Positions 25,269 through 33,981 of a stretch of DNA of 64,000 nt are shown here, piece by piece. The notes beneath the pieces were generated by a model that saw nothing but the letters and a program-made list of their open reading frames with translations, was not told the origin of the DNA and searched no databases. This stretch comes from an uncultured Rhodospirillaceae bacterium. GTDB lineage: Bacteria > Pseudomonadota > Alphaproteobacteria > Rhodospirillales > Magnetospirillaceae. The stretch's first letter is position 1. Each line of letters opens with the position of its first letter. Position numbers and translations under genes: made by a program. The stretch spans positions 124,001-188,000 of the forward strand of contig CALABS010000059.1 in the NCBI GenBank assembly GCA_937887565.1, given 5' to 3'.

Positions 25269-26362
25269 GCGCCGGCCCTCCGGTCCAGGCGCAGGAAGAC
25301 GCCGGCGGCCACCACCGCGAACAGGCCGGCCGGCGCCCAGATCGCCGCCGCCGGGCCAACTTGCCCGGCATCGGCCAGCCCCTCGCCGGTCAGCAGCAGG
25401 TGGTGGAACAGGAACAGGGCCAGCCCACCCAGCGCCAGCCCGCTCCCGCGCGGAGCCCGCTTGGCGGCGGTGGCCACGCCCACGGCCAACAGGGGCACGA
25501 AGGCCACCGACAGGATGCGGGCCAGGCGGGCGTTGTATTCCGAGCGGCGGCGGTCGCTGTCCAAGGCCCCGGCCAGCTCGGGCAGGGTCAGCTCGCGTTC
25601 CTCGGCGCCGCGCGGCCGGAACGGGGTCGGCGCCACGCGCACGGTGACCACGTCGGTCAGGCCCGCGAAGGCGAGGTCGCGCCAGGCGCCGCCGGGCTCG
25701 CGCCGCACCAGGACGCCGTCCGCCAACTGGATGCGGGCGCGGCTGGCGTCGCCGTTCAGCGTGATCCGCCCTTCCCTGGCGGTGGTGACGGTGACGGCGC
25801 CGTCGCCGTCCTGCTGGCGGACGAACACGCCCTCCAGCCGCCGTCCCCCGTCCGCGACCCGCTCGGCCGAGATCAGGACGCCCTCCGCCACCCGCACCAG
25901 GGTGCGCTCGGGCAGGCTCATGTCCCAGACCTCCTGGCTCACCGCGTGAACCAGCGCACGGTAGCCGTAGCGGCCCAGCGGCTGCAGCCAGCCCACCACC
26001 GCGAGGTCGGCCGCCGCCGCCGCCAGACCCAGCAGCAGGAAGGCGCGGCTGGCCCGCCGCAGCGACACCCCGGCGCCGCGCAGGGCGTCCAGCTCGTTGT
26101 CCGACCGCAGCCGGCCGACCACCAGATGGACGGCCAGGAACAGCGCCGCCGGGATGGCCAGGCCCAGGTAATGCGGCATCAGGTTGAGCGCCATCCACCC
26201 GACCAGGTCCAGCGGCCCGCCGCCGCTGGTGACCAGCCGCAGCAGCCGGAGAAGCCGCTCCATCAGCAGCGCCGCCATCACCACCACCAGCGTGGCGGCG
26301 AAGGGGCGCATGGTCTCGGCCAGGAGAGCCCGGTCCAGGGTATTGAAGACGGGGATGGGCAT
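25265..26362 (-). CDS. lptF: LptF-like permease of the sphingolipid locus
   Basis: A 365-residue partner of the LptG-like protein. It starts NTLDRALLAETMRPFAATLV, with the LptF-type first helix, a second helix pair around residues 45-110, a periplasmic domain with VLISAERVADGGRRLEGVFV, and the C-terminal helix bundle starting after RRSEYNARLARILS. ATG at 26362 is chosen by family length; the ribosome binding site is weak. It is the first gene of a four-gene coupled run (LptF, LptG, ceramide synthase, NTP transferase) and is divergent from the DUF2141 gene with 43 bases between. Confidence 0.8.
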   Translation of the reverse strand: MPIPVFNTLDRALLAETMRPFAATLVVVMAALLMERLLRLLRLVTSGGGPLDLVGWMALNLMPHYLGLAIPAALFLAVHLVVGRLRSDNELDALRGAGVSLRRASRAFLLLGLAAAAADLAVVGWLQPLGRYGYRALVHAVSQEVWDMSLPERTLVRVAEGVLISAERVADGGRRLEGVFVRQQDGDGAVTVTTAREGRITLNGDASRARIQLADGVLVRREPGGAWRDLAFAGLTDVVTVRVAPTPFRPRGAEERELTLPELAGALDSDRRRSEYNARLARILSVAFVPLLAVGVATAAKRAPRGSGLALGGLALFLFHHLLLTGEGLADAGQVGPAAAIWAPAGLFAVVAAGVFLRLDRRAGA

Positions 26363-26405
26363 CGCCCAGATATGGTCGCGTGGCCCCTCCCCGACAGCCT
26401 GGACC

Positions 26406-26858
26406 ATGGTTCTGCCCGCCGCCGTGCCCCTGCTGCTGATGGCCCTGGCGGCCGTCGCCCCCTCGGCGCCAGACTGCGCCGGCGCCCGGGTGCGCCTGGA
26501 GCTGACCGTGACCGGCCTGCGCTCGGACCTTGGGCTGGTCACCGTGGTGGTCTATGGCGACCGCCCCGAGGACTTCCTGGTCAGGGGCCGCCGGCTGGCC
26601 AAGGCGCGCCTCGCCATCGCCGGCGGCCGCGCCACGGCCTGCCTGCCGCTGCCCCATGGCGGCATCTTCGCCCTTGCCGCCTATCACGACGAGGACGCCG
26701 ACGGGCGCTTCGACCGTTCGTGGATCGGCCTCCCCGACGAAGGCTTCGCCTTTTCCAACGACCCGCCCACCCTGGCCGGCCTGCCGGCCTTCGACGCCGT
26801 CACCTTCGTGGCGCGCTCCGGAAGCAACGGGATGGCGATCCGGATGCGGTACCCCTGA
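26406..26858 (+). CDS. Secreted DUF2141-family protein
   Basis: A 150-residue protein with a cleavable signal peptide (hydrophobic residues 3-20, likely cut after a small residue before PDCAGA) and a beta-sandwich domain: LTVTGLRSDLGLVTVVVYGD, then HDEDADGRFD, a calcium-loop-like acidic stretch typical of DUF2141. Function unknown. It is periplasmic by prediction. First gene of the rightward head-group block; its place between the Lpt-like pair and the phosphatidyltransferase suggests a role in handling the lipid outside the inner membrane. Confidence 0.75.
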   Translation: MVLPAAVPLLLMALAAVAPSAPDCAGARVRLELTVTGLRSDLGLVTVVVYGDRPEDFLVRGRRLAKARLAIAGGRATACLPLPHGGIFALAAYHDEDADGRFDRSWIGLPDEGFAFSNDPPTLAGLPAFDAVTFVARSGSNGMAIRMRYP

Positions 26859-26923
26859 CGCGCCAGCGGCCTCGCCGGCTGGGCCGTCGCGGCCCGACCA
26901 TCGGCCCGTGTATCGATGAGGCG

Positions 26924-28048
26924 ATGCCCGAGACCACGACACGCCGCCTCGCCGCCCGCTGGATCGGAACGACCCCGATCCGCGTCTGGGGCGTGCCGAC
27001 GACCGAACGCCTGCGCCGGTCGCTGGTCCATGCCGGCATCTGGGACGCCGGCGACTGGAGCGGCGCGGTTCCCAAGGGCGCCACCGGCGTGCTGCTGTTC
27101 CTGGGCGACCACGTCTACGACGATGCCCTGGTGCGCGCCTTGGCGCGGTCCCCGGGCGCCGTGGTGGCGCGCGACGACGGCCTGGCGGCCTGCGCCCATG
27201 CCGTCCCCGACGATGCCGGGCGGGTCGCCGCCATGCTGGCCTCGCGCCATCCCGGCATCCGCGCCCGCGCACCCGAGGAGATCGTGCCCGCCCATGCCGT
27301 CGCGCTGCGCCGCCGCGCCGATCCCTTCGTGCTGGAGGTGAACGGATCCAGCCGCCGCGCCGTCGAGGACCGGCTGTTCGCGGCCAGCTACAAGGGCGTC
27401 ACCGACGCCGTCACCAAGTATCTGTGGCCCGCCCCGGCCAGGGCCGTCTGCCGCGCCTGCGTGCGGGCGGGCCTGACCCCCAACGCGGTGACGCTGGCCA
27501 GCCTGGGGCTGGCGGCGGCCGCCTTCCTGCTGTTTTGGGACGGACGGCTGGCGGCCGGGCTCGCCTGCGCCTGGGCCACGACCTTCCTCGACACGGTGGA
27601 CGGCAAGCTCGCCCGCGTCACCCTGACCTCGTCGCGGCTGGGCGACGCCCTCGACCACGGCCTCGACCTGATCCATCCGCCGTTCTGGTGGTGGGCGTGG
27701 TGGATGGGCGCTGGCGGCGTCGATCCCGGCGCCATCACGGTGGTGGTGGCGGGCTATGTCCTGCTGCGCATGCAGGAGGGGCTGTTCCTCAAGCTGTTCG
27801 GCATGGAGCTTCACGTCTGGCGGCCCTTCGACAGCCGTTTCCGGCTGATCACCGCCCGCCGCAACCCGATCCTGGTGATCCTGACCGCCGCCCTGCTGCT
27901 CGGCGACCCGGCCGAGGGGCTGCGGGCGGCGGCGGCGTGGACATTGGCATCGCTGGGCGTTCACGCGATCCGCATCCTGCAGGCGCTTCGCGTCCGACAA
28001 GAGAAAGGGCTCCTGGCGTCATGGCTCGACCGATCCCCTTCGCGGTGA
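26924..28048 (+). CDS. CDP-alcohol phosphatidyltransferase with N-terminal degenerate NTase domain
   Basis: A 374-residue two-domain protein. The membrane C-terminal domain has the full CDP-alcohol phosphatidyltransferase signature: D223-x2-D226-G-x2-A-R231-x8-G240-x3-D244-x3-D248. The N-terminal 150 residues resemble the rear part of an IPCT-type nucleotidyltransferase (LLFLGDHVYDDALVRAL at 57-73, and the SSRRAVEDRLFAASYKG linker) but lack the GxGxR nucleotide loop. In archaea a fused IPCT-DIPPS makes inositol phosphodiesters. Here the active NTP transferase may be the separate gene at 22.3 kb. The end overlaps the lipid kinase gene by 28 bases. The start ATG at 26924 has a weak ATGAGG site. 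Confidence 0.82.
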   Translation: MPETTTRRLAARWIGTTPIRVWGVPTTERLRRSLVHAGIWDAGDWSGAVPKGATGVLLFLGDHVYDDALVRALARSPGAVVARDDGLAACAHAVPDDAGRVAAMLASRHPGIRARAPEEIVPAHAVALRRRADPFVLEVNGSSRRAVEDRLFAASYKGVTDAVTKYLWPAPARAVCRACVRAGLTPNAVTLASLGLAAAAFLLFWDGRLAAGLACAWATTFLDTVDGKLARVTLTSSRLGDALDHGLDLIHPPFWWWAWWMGAGGVDPGAITVVVAGYVLLRMQEGLFLKLFGMELHVWRPFDSRFRLITARRNPILVILTAALLLGDPAEGLRAAAAWTLASLGVHAIRILQALRVRQEKGLLASWLDRSPSR

Positions 28049-28962
28049 TCCGCAACCCCCGCTCGGGCGGCAACCGCGGCGCCGACGGCCGCGCCCACGT
28101 CATCGCCCGCGCGCTGGGCATGACGTTGGCCGAACCCGACACCCCCGCCGCCCTGGACACCGCCCTGCGCCGCTTCCGGGCCGACGGGGTCGGGCTGCTG
28201 GGCATCGATGGCGGCGACGGCACCGTGCGCGAGGTGGCCTCGGCCCTGTCCCGCATGGCCTGGACGCCAAGGCTGGCGGTGGTGCCGTCGGGCCGCATCA
28301 ACCTCATCGCCCGCGACGTCGGCCTGAGGCGCGGCGGCGAGGCCGGACTGCGCCAGGTCGCGGTGCTGGCCCGCGAACGCGGCGAGGCCATCCGCGTGGA
28401 GCGGCGGCGGCTGCTGCGGCTGGACCGTGCCGGCAAGCCGCCGCTGTTCGGCATGTTCGCCGGCGCCGCCGCCTTCACCGACGCCTGCCGGGTGACCAAC
28501 ACCCATATTCATCCGCGCGGCCTGGGCGGACAGGCCGCGATCGCCGCCGGCATCGCCGCCGCCCTGGCCCGCGCCGCCGCCGGCCGCGGCACCGACGGCC
28601 TGCCGATGAGGGTGGCGGTGGACGCCGCCGCGCCCATCGACGGGCGGCGCTTCCTGCTGCTCGCCACGACCTTGGACCGCCTGCCGCTGGGGCTGTGGCC
28701 GTTCTGGGCCGAGGGCGCCGGCGCCGTCCATCTGCTCGACGTTGCGGCGCCCCCCCGCGCCCTGCCCCGCGCCCTGCTGCCGCTGATGGTGGGCTGGAAG
28801 CGCCCGTGGATGTCCGGGGCCGGCTACCGCAGTCGCGACGCCGACGCCGTCGAGCTGGAACTGTCGGAACCGCTGGTGCTGGACGGCGAGGAGTTCCCTC
28901 CCGGCGCCGACGGCCGCATCCGCCTGTCGGCGGGACCGGAGATGGAGTTCGTCCGCCCGTGA
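28021..28962 (+). CDS. Diacylglycerol/sphingosine-kinase-family lipid kinase
   Basis: A 313-residue DAGK-catalytic-domain protein. The nucleotide loop is GIDGGDGTVREV (GGDGT at residues 64-68) and the N-terminus PFAVIRNPRSGGNRG is standard. The C-terminal beta-sandwich half ends with LVLDGEEFPP, the usual lipid-kinase acidic turn. It would phosphorylate the hydroxyl of a lipid; in this locus ceramide or a long-chain base is as likely as diacylglycerol. ATG at 28021 lies inside the end of the phosphatidyltransferase gene, and its stop overlaps the next start (GTGA), so the block is strongly coupled. Confidence 0.85.
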   Translation: MARPIPFAVIRNPRSGGNRGADGRAHVIARALGMTLAEPDTPAALDTALRRFRADGVGLLGIDGGDGTVREVASALSRMAWTPRLAVVPSGRINLIARDVGLRRGGEAGLRQVAVLARERGEAIRVERRRLLRLDRAGKPPLFGMFAGAAAFTDACRVTNTHIHPRGLGGQAAIAAGIAAALARAAAGRGTDGLPMRVAVDAAAPIDGRRFLLLATTLDRLPLGLWPFWAEGAGAVHLLDVAAPPRALPRALLPLMVGWKRPWMSGAGYRSRDADAVELELSEPLVLDGEEFPPGADGRIRLSAGPEMEFVRP

Positions 28963-29735
28963 ACCCCGATGCCGACGCCGCCGTCGCCGACTTCGCCCGG
29001 GTCCTGGCATGCCGGACCCCGGGAGCAGTGGCGGTGCTGTTCTACGGCTCCTGCCGGCGCGACGGCACGCTGGACGGCCTGCTGGATTTCTACGTGCTGA
29101 CCGAAGGGCCGTTGTCGGTGCCGCATCGGCTGCTGCCGCCGACGGTGTCCTTCGCCGCCCATGGCAACCTGCGGGCCAAGGTGGCGGTCATGGACCTGCC
29201 CGCCTTCCGCCGGGCCATGCGCCCCGAGGCCGTCTCGACCCATTTGTGGGCCCGCTTTTGCCAGCCGGCTTCGGTGGCCTGGAGCCGCGACGACGACGTC
29301 GCCGCCGAGGTGGCTGCCGCCCTGGCCGACGCCACTCGGGCCGCCGCCTGGTGGTGCGCGCGTATCGCCGACGGCGATTGGTCCGTGCTGTTCCGCCACA
29401 CCTACGCCGCCGAGCTGCGCGCCGAGGGGCCGGATCGGGCTCGGCTTCTGGCGGCGGCGGACCGGCGGATCATCCCCCTCGACGCCGTCGCCGAGGAGGA
29501 CAAGCGCGCCGCGCGCCGCGCGTGGGCGTGGCGGTGGCGGCTGGGCAAGGTCCTGGCCGCCGCCCGTCTGGTCAAGGCCGCGTTCACGGCGGCCGGCGGC
29601 GCCGACTACCTGGCCTGGAAGATTCAGCGCCATACCGGGCGGCCGGTCGAGCTGACACCGTGGCAGCGGCGGCACCCGCTGCTGGCCACGCCGGTGCTGG
29701 TGCCGCGCCTGTGGCGGCGCGGCCTCATCCGCTGA
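28959..29735 (+). CDS. Putative nucleotidyltransferase-fold protein with GS motif
   Basis: A 258-residue soluble protein. AVLFYGSCRRDG (residues 25-36) followed by LLDFYVL (41-47) has the form G-S-x(9-14)-D of nucleotidyltransferase-fold enzymes. The spacing and the later NLRAKVAVMDL recall TAM41-type CDP-diacylglycerol synthases, but I cannot confirm that. GTG at 28959 overlaps the kinase stop. The stop is reached 11 bases inside the convergent serine palmitoyltransferase gene. By position it follows a lipid kinase and a CDP-alcohol transferase, so a cytidylyltransferase acting on the phosphorylated lipid would complete a pathway. That role is inference. Confidence 0.55.
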   Translation: MNPDADAAVADFARVLACRTPGAVAVLFYGSCRRDGTLDGLLDFYVLTEGPLSVPHRLLPPTVSFAAHGNLRAKVAVMDLPAFRRAMRPEAVSTHLWARFCQPASVAWSRDDDVAAEVAAALADATRAAAWWCARIADGDWSVLFRHTYAAELRAEGPDRARLLAAADRRIIPLDAVAEEDKRAARRAWAWRWRLGKVLAAARLVKAAFTAAGGADYLAWKIQRHTGRPVELTPWQRRHPLLATPVLVPRLWRRGLIR

Positions 29736-30933
29736 CGGCGCGGCGCGGCCGGCCGAGCAGGCCGACCTCGGCCCCCACCTCGGCGACCACCCGCGCCGCC
29801 GCGTCCAGTTGCGCCGGCTCGTGCGCGGCGGACACCGACGAGCGCAGCAGGCACAGCCCCCGGGGGGTGGCCGGCGGCAGCGCCAGGTTGATGTAGATCC
29901 CCCGCTCCACCAGACGGTTCCAGAAGGCGATGGCGGTTCCGGCGTCGGGAACGCGGATGGACAGGATCGGCGTCGGGTCCGCCCCCAGCTCGAAACCGGC
30001 AGCGGTCAGCGCCGCGTGCAGGCGGCGGGCGTTGTCCGCCAGCCGCGCGCGTAGGGCCGGCTCCATGGTCAGGCGGTCGAGGGCGCGGGCCACCGAGGCG
30101 ATCACCGACGGCGGCAGCGAGGCGGTGAACATATAGGGCCGGCAGGCCAGCCGCAGCAGCTCGAACCCGTCCACGTCCGAGGCGCAGAAGCCCCCCACCG
30201 CGCCCAGGCTCTTCGAGAACGTGCCGACCACGAAATCCACCTCGGCCTCGACGCCGGCCTCCTCGGCCAGACCACGGCCGTGCTCGCCCAGCACCCCCAG
30301 CGAATGGGCCTCGTCCACCAGCAGGTGGGCGCCGTGCTCGCGCTTGATGGCGGCGATCTCGGCCAGGGGCGCGCGGTCCCCGAGCATGGAATAGATGCCC
30401 TCGACCACGATCAGGGTGTTGCCGGTGGACGGCAGCCGCGAAAGCCGGCGCGCCAGGTCGCCGGGATCGTTGTGGCGGAAGCGGGTGACGCTGGCCGGCG
30501 ACAGCCGCACCCCGTCGTAGATGCTGGCGTGGCTGTCGGCATCGATGACGATGTGGTCGCCCGGCCCCACCAGCGACGACAGCATGCCCAGATTGGCTTG
30601 GTAGCCGGTGGAGAACACCATCGCCTGCCGTCGGCCCAGGAACCCGGCGAGCTTGGCCTCCAGGTGATGATGGCCGCCATAGGTGCCGTTGGCGATGCGC
30701 GAGCCGGTGGTGCCGGTTCCCTCGCCCGCCAGCGACGACGACGCGGCGGCCACGCAGTCGCCGTCGAAGGTCAGGCCCAGATAGTTGTTGGTGCCCAAGA
30801 GCAGCACCGGCCGGCCGTGCAGCACACCCTCGGTGGGCGACAGCACGGCGTCGAAACGAACGTCGAAGGGATTGGCGCCTTCCAGCCGATCGAGGGCCTC
30901 GCGCAGGGGGGTCAGGTGCTGAAGAAGGGTCAT
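29725..30933 (-). CDS. spt: Serine palmitoyltransferase (alpha-oxoamine synthase)
   Basis: A 402-residue PLP enzyme that condenses serine with an acyl thioester to 3-oxosphinganine. It has the oxoamine synthase core: NNYLGLTFD, the GTGTTGSR loop, a His stacking on PLP (DADSHASI), DEAHSLGVLG and the Schiff-base lysine in GTFSKSLGAVGG. Glycine-using relatives (KBL, BioF, ALAS) share this fold. The call to Spt rests on the neighbours: an ACP overlapping by ATGA, an acyl-AMP ligase, a ceramide reductase and a ceramide synthase, the Caulobacter set. Confidence 0.87.
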   Translation of the reverse strand: MTLLQHLTPLREALDRLEGANPFDVRFDAVLSPTEGVLHGRPVLLLGTNNYLGLTFDGDCVAAASSSLAGEGTGTTGSRIANGTYGGHHHLEAKLAGFLGRRQAMVFSTGYQANLGMLSSLVGPGDHIVIDADSHASIYDGVRLSPASVTRFRHNDPGDLARRLSRLPSTGNTLIVVEGIYSMLGDRAPLAEIAAIKREHGAHLLVDEAHSLGVLGEHGRGLAEEAGVEAEVDFVVGTFSKSLGAVGGFCASDVDGFELLRLACRPYMFTASLPPSVIASVARALDRLTMEPALRARLADNARRLHAALTAAGFELGADPTPILSIRVPDAGTAIAFWNRLVERGIYINLALPPATPRGLCLLRSSVSAAHEPAQLDAAARVVAEVGAEVGLLGRPRRAVSG

Positions 30934-31184
30934 GTGGCCGCCGTCCGCTGTTCGAGGATGCCCGACACCACCCGGGCAAGGTCATCCACGGTTTCCACCT
31001 CGCCCAGCCGGTCGAGCGGGAAGACGAGATCGAATTCGTCCTCGACGGCCATCACCAGATCCATGACGGCGACGGAATCCAAGCCGAGATCGCGGATGAC
31101 GGCGCTTCCCGTGACCGCCTCGGCGCGCGGCACCCGTTCCGTCACCAGACGGACGACCCGCGAGGCGACGCTTTCATTCGACAT
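30930..31184 (-). CDS. acpR: Acyl carrier protein of the sphingolipid pathway
   Basis: An 84-residue acidic ACP with the phosphopantetheine site DLGLDSVAVMDL (Ser near residue 37). It presumably receives the fatty acid from the acyl-AMP ligase and hands it to serine palmitoyltransferase. ATG at 31184 follows GGAGG at a six-base spacing. It overlaps the spt start by ATGA. The 118 bases up to the reductase gene (31185-31302) hold no gene. Confidence 0.9.
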   Translation of the reverse strand: MSNESVASRVVRLVTERVPRAEAVTGSAVIRDLGLDSVAVMDLVMAVEDEFDLVFPLDRLGEVETVDDLARVVSGILEQRTAAT

Positions 31185-31302
31185 CACGTTCCTCCAGGCA
31201 ACTTGGCGGACACGAAGCATGGCACGGCGCCGCCGCCGCCCCAACCGAGCGGACGGGCAAGCGGCCCAAGCTCTTCGGTGGGAGGCCGCCCCGCGCGATC
31301 GG

Positions 31303-32220
31303 TCATAGCCATCCGTTGCTCCGGTACCATTCGGCGGTGCGGCGGAACCCGTCCTCCAGGCCGACCCGCGGCCGCCACAACGACGGAGGCGGCAGCCGGT
31401 CGGGATCGCAGGCCCAGTCACCATGCAGCAGTTCCGCCACCTTGCCCGGCGACGCCACGGGCGAGCCGCCACCGGCCAGCAGCCGCGCGACGGCAAGGGC
31501 GGCCGCCACCACCGCTCCCGGCACCGCCACCAGCGGCGGGTCGCGGCCCAGCGCGGCGGCGGCGGCGCGGGCGATGGCGCTCCAGCCGTGGGCGCCGTCG
31601 CCCACCTCCCAACTCGCCGTCCCCGCCTCGGGGGAACAGGCGGCGACCACGGCGCGGCCGGCATCCTCGACGTGCAGGAGCGCCATGCGGGCCCGGGGCC
31701 GGCGCGGAACGGGGACCAGCGGCAGCATGGCGGCACGGAACACCGGCAAGCTGGCGCGGTCGCCGGGGCCATAGAGGGCGCAGGGGCGAAGGACGACCGA
31801 GGAGGCCGCCCGGGCCGACTCGAGCAGCGCCACCTCGCCGGCGGCCTTGGTGGCGGCATAGGGCGACAGCGTCGGCTCGCGCGCGGCCAGCGACGACACC
31901 GCCACCACCCGCGCCGCCGGCGCCGCGACCCGGATCGCCTTGCCCAGGTTGCGGGCCCCGCCCACGTTGACCAGACGGAAGCCCTTGGCGTCACGGCAAT
32001 GAGTCAGGGCCGCCATGTGCACCACCACATCGGCGCCGGCCACCAGCCGCCGCAGCGCGTCCTCGTCGGCCAGCGAGCCCTCGACAAGCTCCCCTGGCGC
32101 GGCGCGCGGCGTGCGGACCAGTTGCCGCACCCGCCATCCGTCGGCGCGCAGCCGCGCCACCACCGTCCGGCCCAGGAAGCCGGTCCCGCCGGTCACCGCC
32201 GCCAACGGGGCCGAGGTCAT
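31303..32220 (-). CDS. cerR: NAD-dependent epimerase-type ceramide reductase
   Basis: A 305-residue extended short-chain dehydrogenase with the NAD loop TGGTGFLG (about residues 10-17), the catalytic YAATK and downstream LRPCALYGPGDR. In Caulobacter the reductase of the spt cluster reduces oxidised ceramide to ceramide. The gene order aasR-cerR-acp-spt is the same here, and the start overlaps the ligase stop by ATGA. The assignment follows from family plus order. Confidence 0.82.
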   Translation of the reverse strand: MTSAPLAAVTGGTGFLGRTVVARLRADGWRVRQLVRTPRAAPGELVEGSLADEDALRRLVAGADVVVHMAALTHCRDAKGFRLVNVGGARNLGKAIRVAAPAARVVAVSSLAAREPTLSPYAATKAAGEVALLESARAASSVVLRPCALYGPGDRASLPVFRAAMLPLVPVPRRPRARMALLHVEDAGRAVVAACSPEAGTASWEVGDGAHGWSAIARAAAAALGRDPPLVAVPGAVVAAALAVARLLAGGGSPVASPGKVAELLHGDWACDPDRLPPPSLWRPRVGLEDGFRRTAEWYRSNGWL

Positions 32221-33848
32221 CCGAACACGCCCTCGGCCAGCAGCAGCCGGGCCTGGGCGCGGGCCAGCTTTCCCGACGAGGTGCGGGGCAGCGAGCGCGG
32301 CGGCACCAAGACCACCCGGCACAGGACGCCGCTGGTCGCCATCACCTGGGCCACCAACGCCTCCACCAGCCGATCGCGCTGGACGGTGTCCGGGACACGA
32401 CACTGGACCAGCAACACCACCTGCTCGCCGCCGTCACTGCCCGGATGGGGCACGGCGGCGACGTCGCCGGCCCGCAAGGGCCGCACCTGCTCGGCGGCCC
32501 ACTCCAGGTCCTGGGGCCACAGATTGCGTCCGTTGACGATGATGACGTCCTTGGCCCGGCCGGTGATGACCAGTTCGCCCTCCACCACCGCGCCCAGGTC
32601 GCCGGTGTCCAGCCACCCGCTCGGATCAAGGGCCCGCGCGGTCTCCTCGGGCTCGCGGAAATACCCCTCCATGACCGATGGCGAGCGCACCATGATCCGG
32701 CCGACCTCGCGCTCGGCCAACCGCCGTCCGCCGGCATCGACGATGCGCAGCTCCGTCCCGGGCAGCGGCATGCCGCAGCGGGCGAGCATCCGCGACCGGC
32801 GGCCGGCCAGGGCGGGAGCGATCCGCCCCTCGGATTCCAGCCGGTCGAGGTCGACATCCTCGGCCATCAGGTCGCGGCCCGGCGGGGTCATGGTCACCGC
32901 CAGGGTCGCCTCGGCCAGCCCGTAGCTGGGCACCAGCGCCCCGGCCCGGAAGCCGGCGGGGGCGAAGGCGTCGGCGAAGCGGCGCAGCACGTCGGGACGG
33001 ATCATGTCGCCGCCGATGCCGGCGACCCGCCACCGCGACAGGTCAAGGTCCTCGCAGGCGGCCCGGCGGGCGGCGAGGTCATAGCCGAAGCCCGGGCTGT
33101 AGGACAGCGTCCCCCGGGCGTCGGACATCAGCCGGGGCCAGATCGCCGGATTGCGCACGAACTCGCGCGTCGGCAGAAGGTGCAGCTCCAGCCCCGCCGC
33201 CAGCGGTGCCAGCACGCAGCCCACCAGCCCCATGTCGTGATAGAGGGGCAGCCACGACACCGTGACGTCGCCGGCGACCACGCCAAGGCCGTCACGGATG
33301 GCGGCGGCATTGGCCATCACGGCGCGCTGGCTGATCATCGCGCCCTTCGGGAAGCGGGTGCTGCCGGACGAGAACTGCAGGAACGCGATGTCGTCCGGGG
33401 TCGGCCCGCGAGGGACGCGCGCCGACGGGGCAAGGTGGTCGATATCGGCCGGTGTCCCGCGCATCCGCAGGTCCGGCGGCAGCAGCCCCGCATGGGCCTC
33501 GGCGGAAATGGCGACACAGGCGCCGGCCGCCCGCAATTGCAGCCGCAGCCTTTCGGCATGGGCCGAGCGGTCACCGAAGGCGTTGGGCAGCGGCAGCGGA
33601 ACCGGAACCAACCCCGCCTTCTGGCAGCCGAAGAACAGGCGCAGGAAGTCGAGGTCGGTCTCGGCCATCAGACCGATCCGGTCGCGCCGGTCCAGGCCCA
33701 GCGAGGCCAGGCGGCTGGCGCAAAGTCCGGACAGACGGTCGATCTCGGCCCAGGACGACGTCGCGGATACCGACCCGCGTGGACCGTGGATGACGAGGGC
33801 GGCCGGGGAACGGGCGGACAGGGCGTCGATCAGGGTGCGTGCGGTCAT
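32217..33848 (-). CDS. aasR: Fatty acyl-AMP ligase / acyl-ACP synthetase
   Basis: A 543-residue ANL-superfamily enzyme of the FAAL type: adenylation loop FSSGSTRFPKGA, the FAAL-typical WLPLYHDMGLVG, YGLAEATLAV, TGDLGAV and a C-terminal subdomain with LPRTSSGKLAR. It would activate a long-chain fatty acid and load it on the adjacent ACP. ATG at 33848 gives the usual N-terminus; an ATG twelve codons upstream (33884) is possible. First gene of the leftward ceramide-core operon, divergent from the GT4 gene. Confidence 0.87.
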   Translation of the reverse strand: MTARTLIDALSARSPAALVIHGPRGSVSATSSWAEIDRLSGLCASRLASLGLDRRDRIGLMAETDLDFLRLFFGCQKAGLVPVPLPLPNAFGDRSAHAERLRLQLRAAGACVAISAEAHAGLLPPDLRMRGTPADIDHLAPSARVPRGPTPDDIAFLQFSSGSTRFPKGAMISQRAVMANAAAIRDGLGVVAGDVTVSWLPLYHDMGLVGCVLAPLAAGLELHLLPTREFVRNPAIWPRLMSDARGTLSYSPGFGYDLAARRAACEDLDLSRWRVAGIGGDMIRPDVLRRFADAFAPAGFRAGALVPSYGLAEATLAVTMTPPGRDLMAEDVDLDRLESEGRIAPALAGRRSRMLARCGMPLPGTELRIVDAGGRRLAEREVGRIMVRSPSVMEGYFREPEETARALDPSGWLDTGDLGAVVEGELVITGRAKDVIIVNGRNLWPQDLEWAAEQVRPLRAGDVAAVPHPGSDGGEQVVLLVQCRVPDTVQRDRLVEALVAQVMATSGVLCRVVLVPPRSLPRTSSGKLARAQARLLLAEGVFG

Positions 33849-33981
33849 CGCGATTCGGGGAGCGGCCAGGACAACCCCCCTCATGTCGATCCCGCCACTC
33901 CCGGGAACAACTCATCCGGACGGCGGGTCCCCCGAACGCCCAGGTGCGCATCCGGCCGGCCATGGATAGCCTTGATCCACC

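Noticed and set aside
24222..26362. Calling the LptF/LptG pair the ordinary LPS exporter without comment
   Set aside because: Its normal partners are absent and it is in one operon with ceramide synthase; the family call stands but the substrate is left open.
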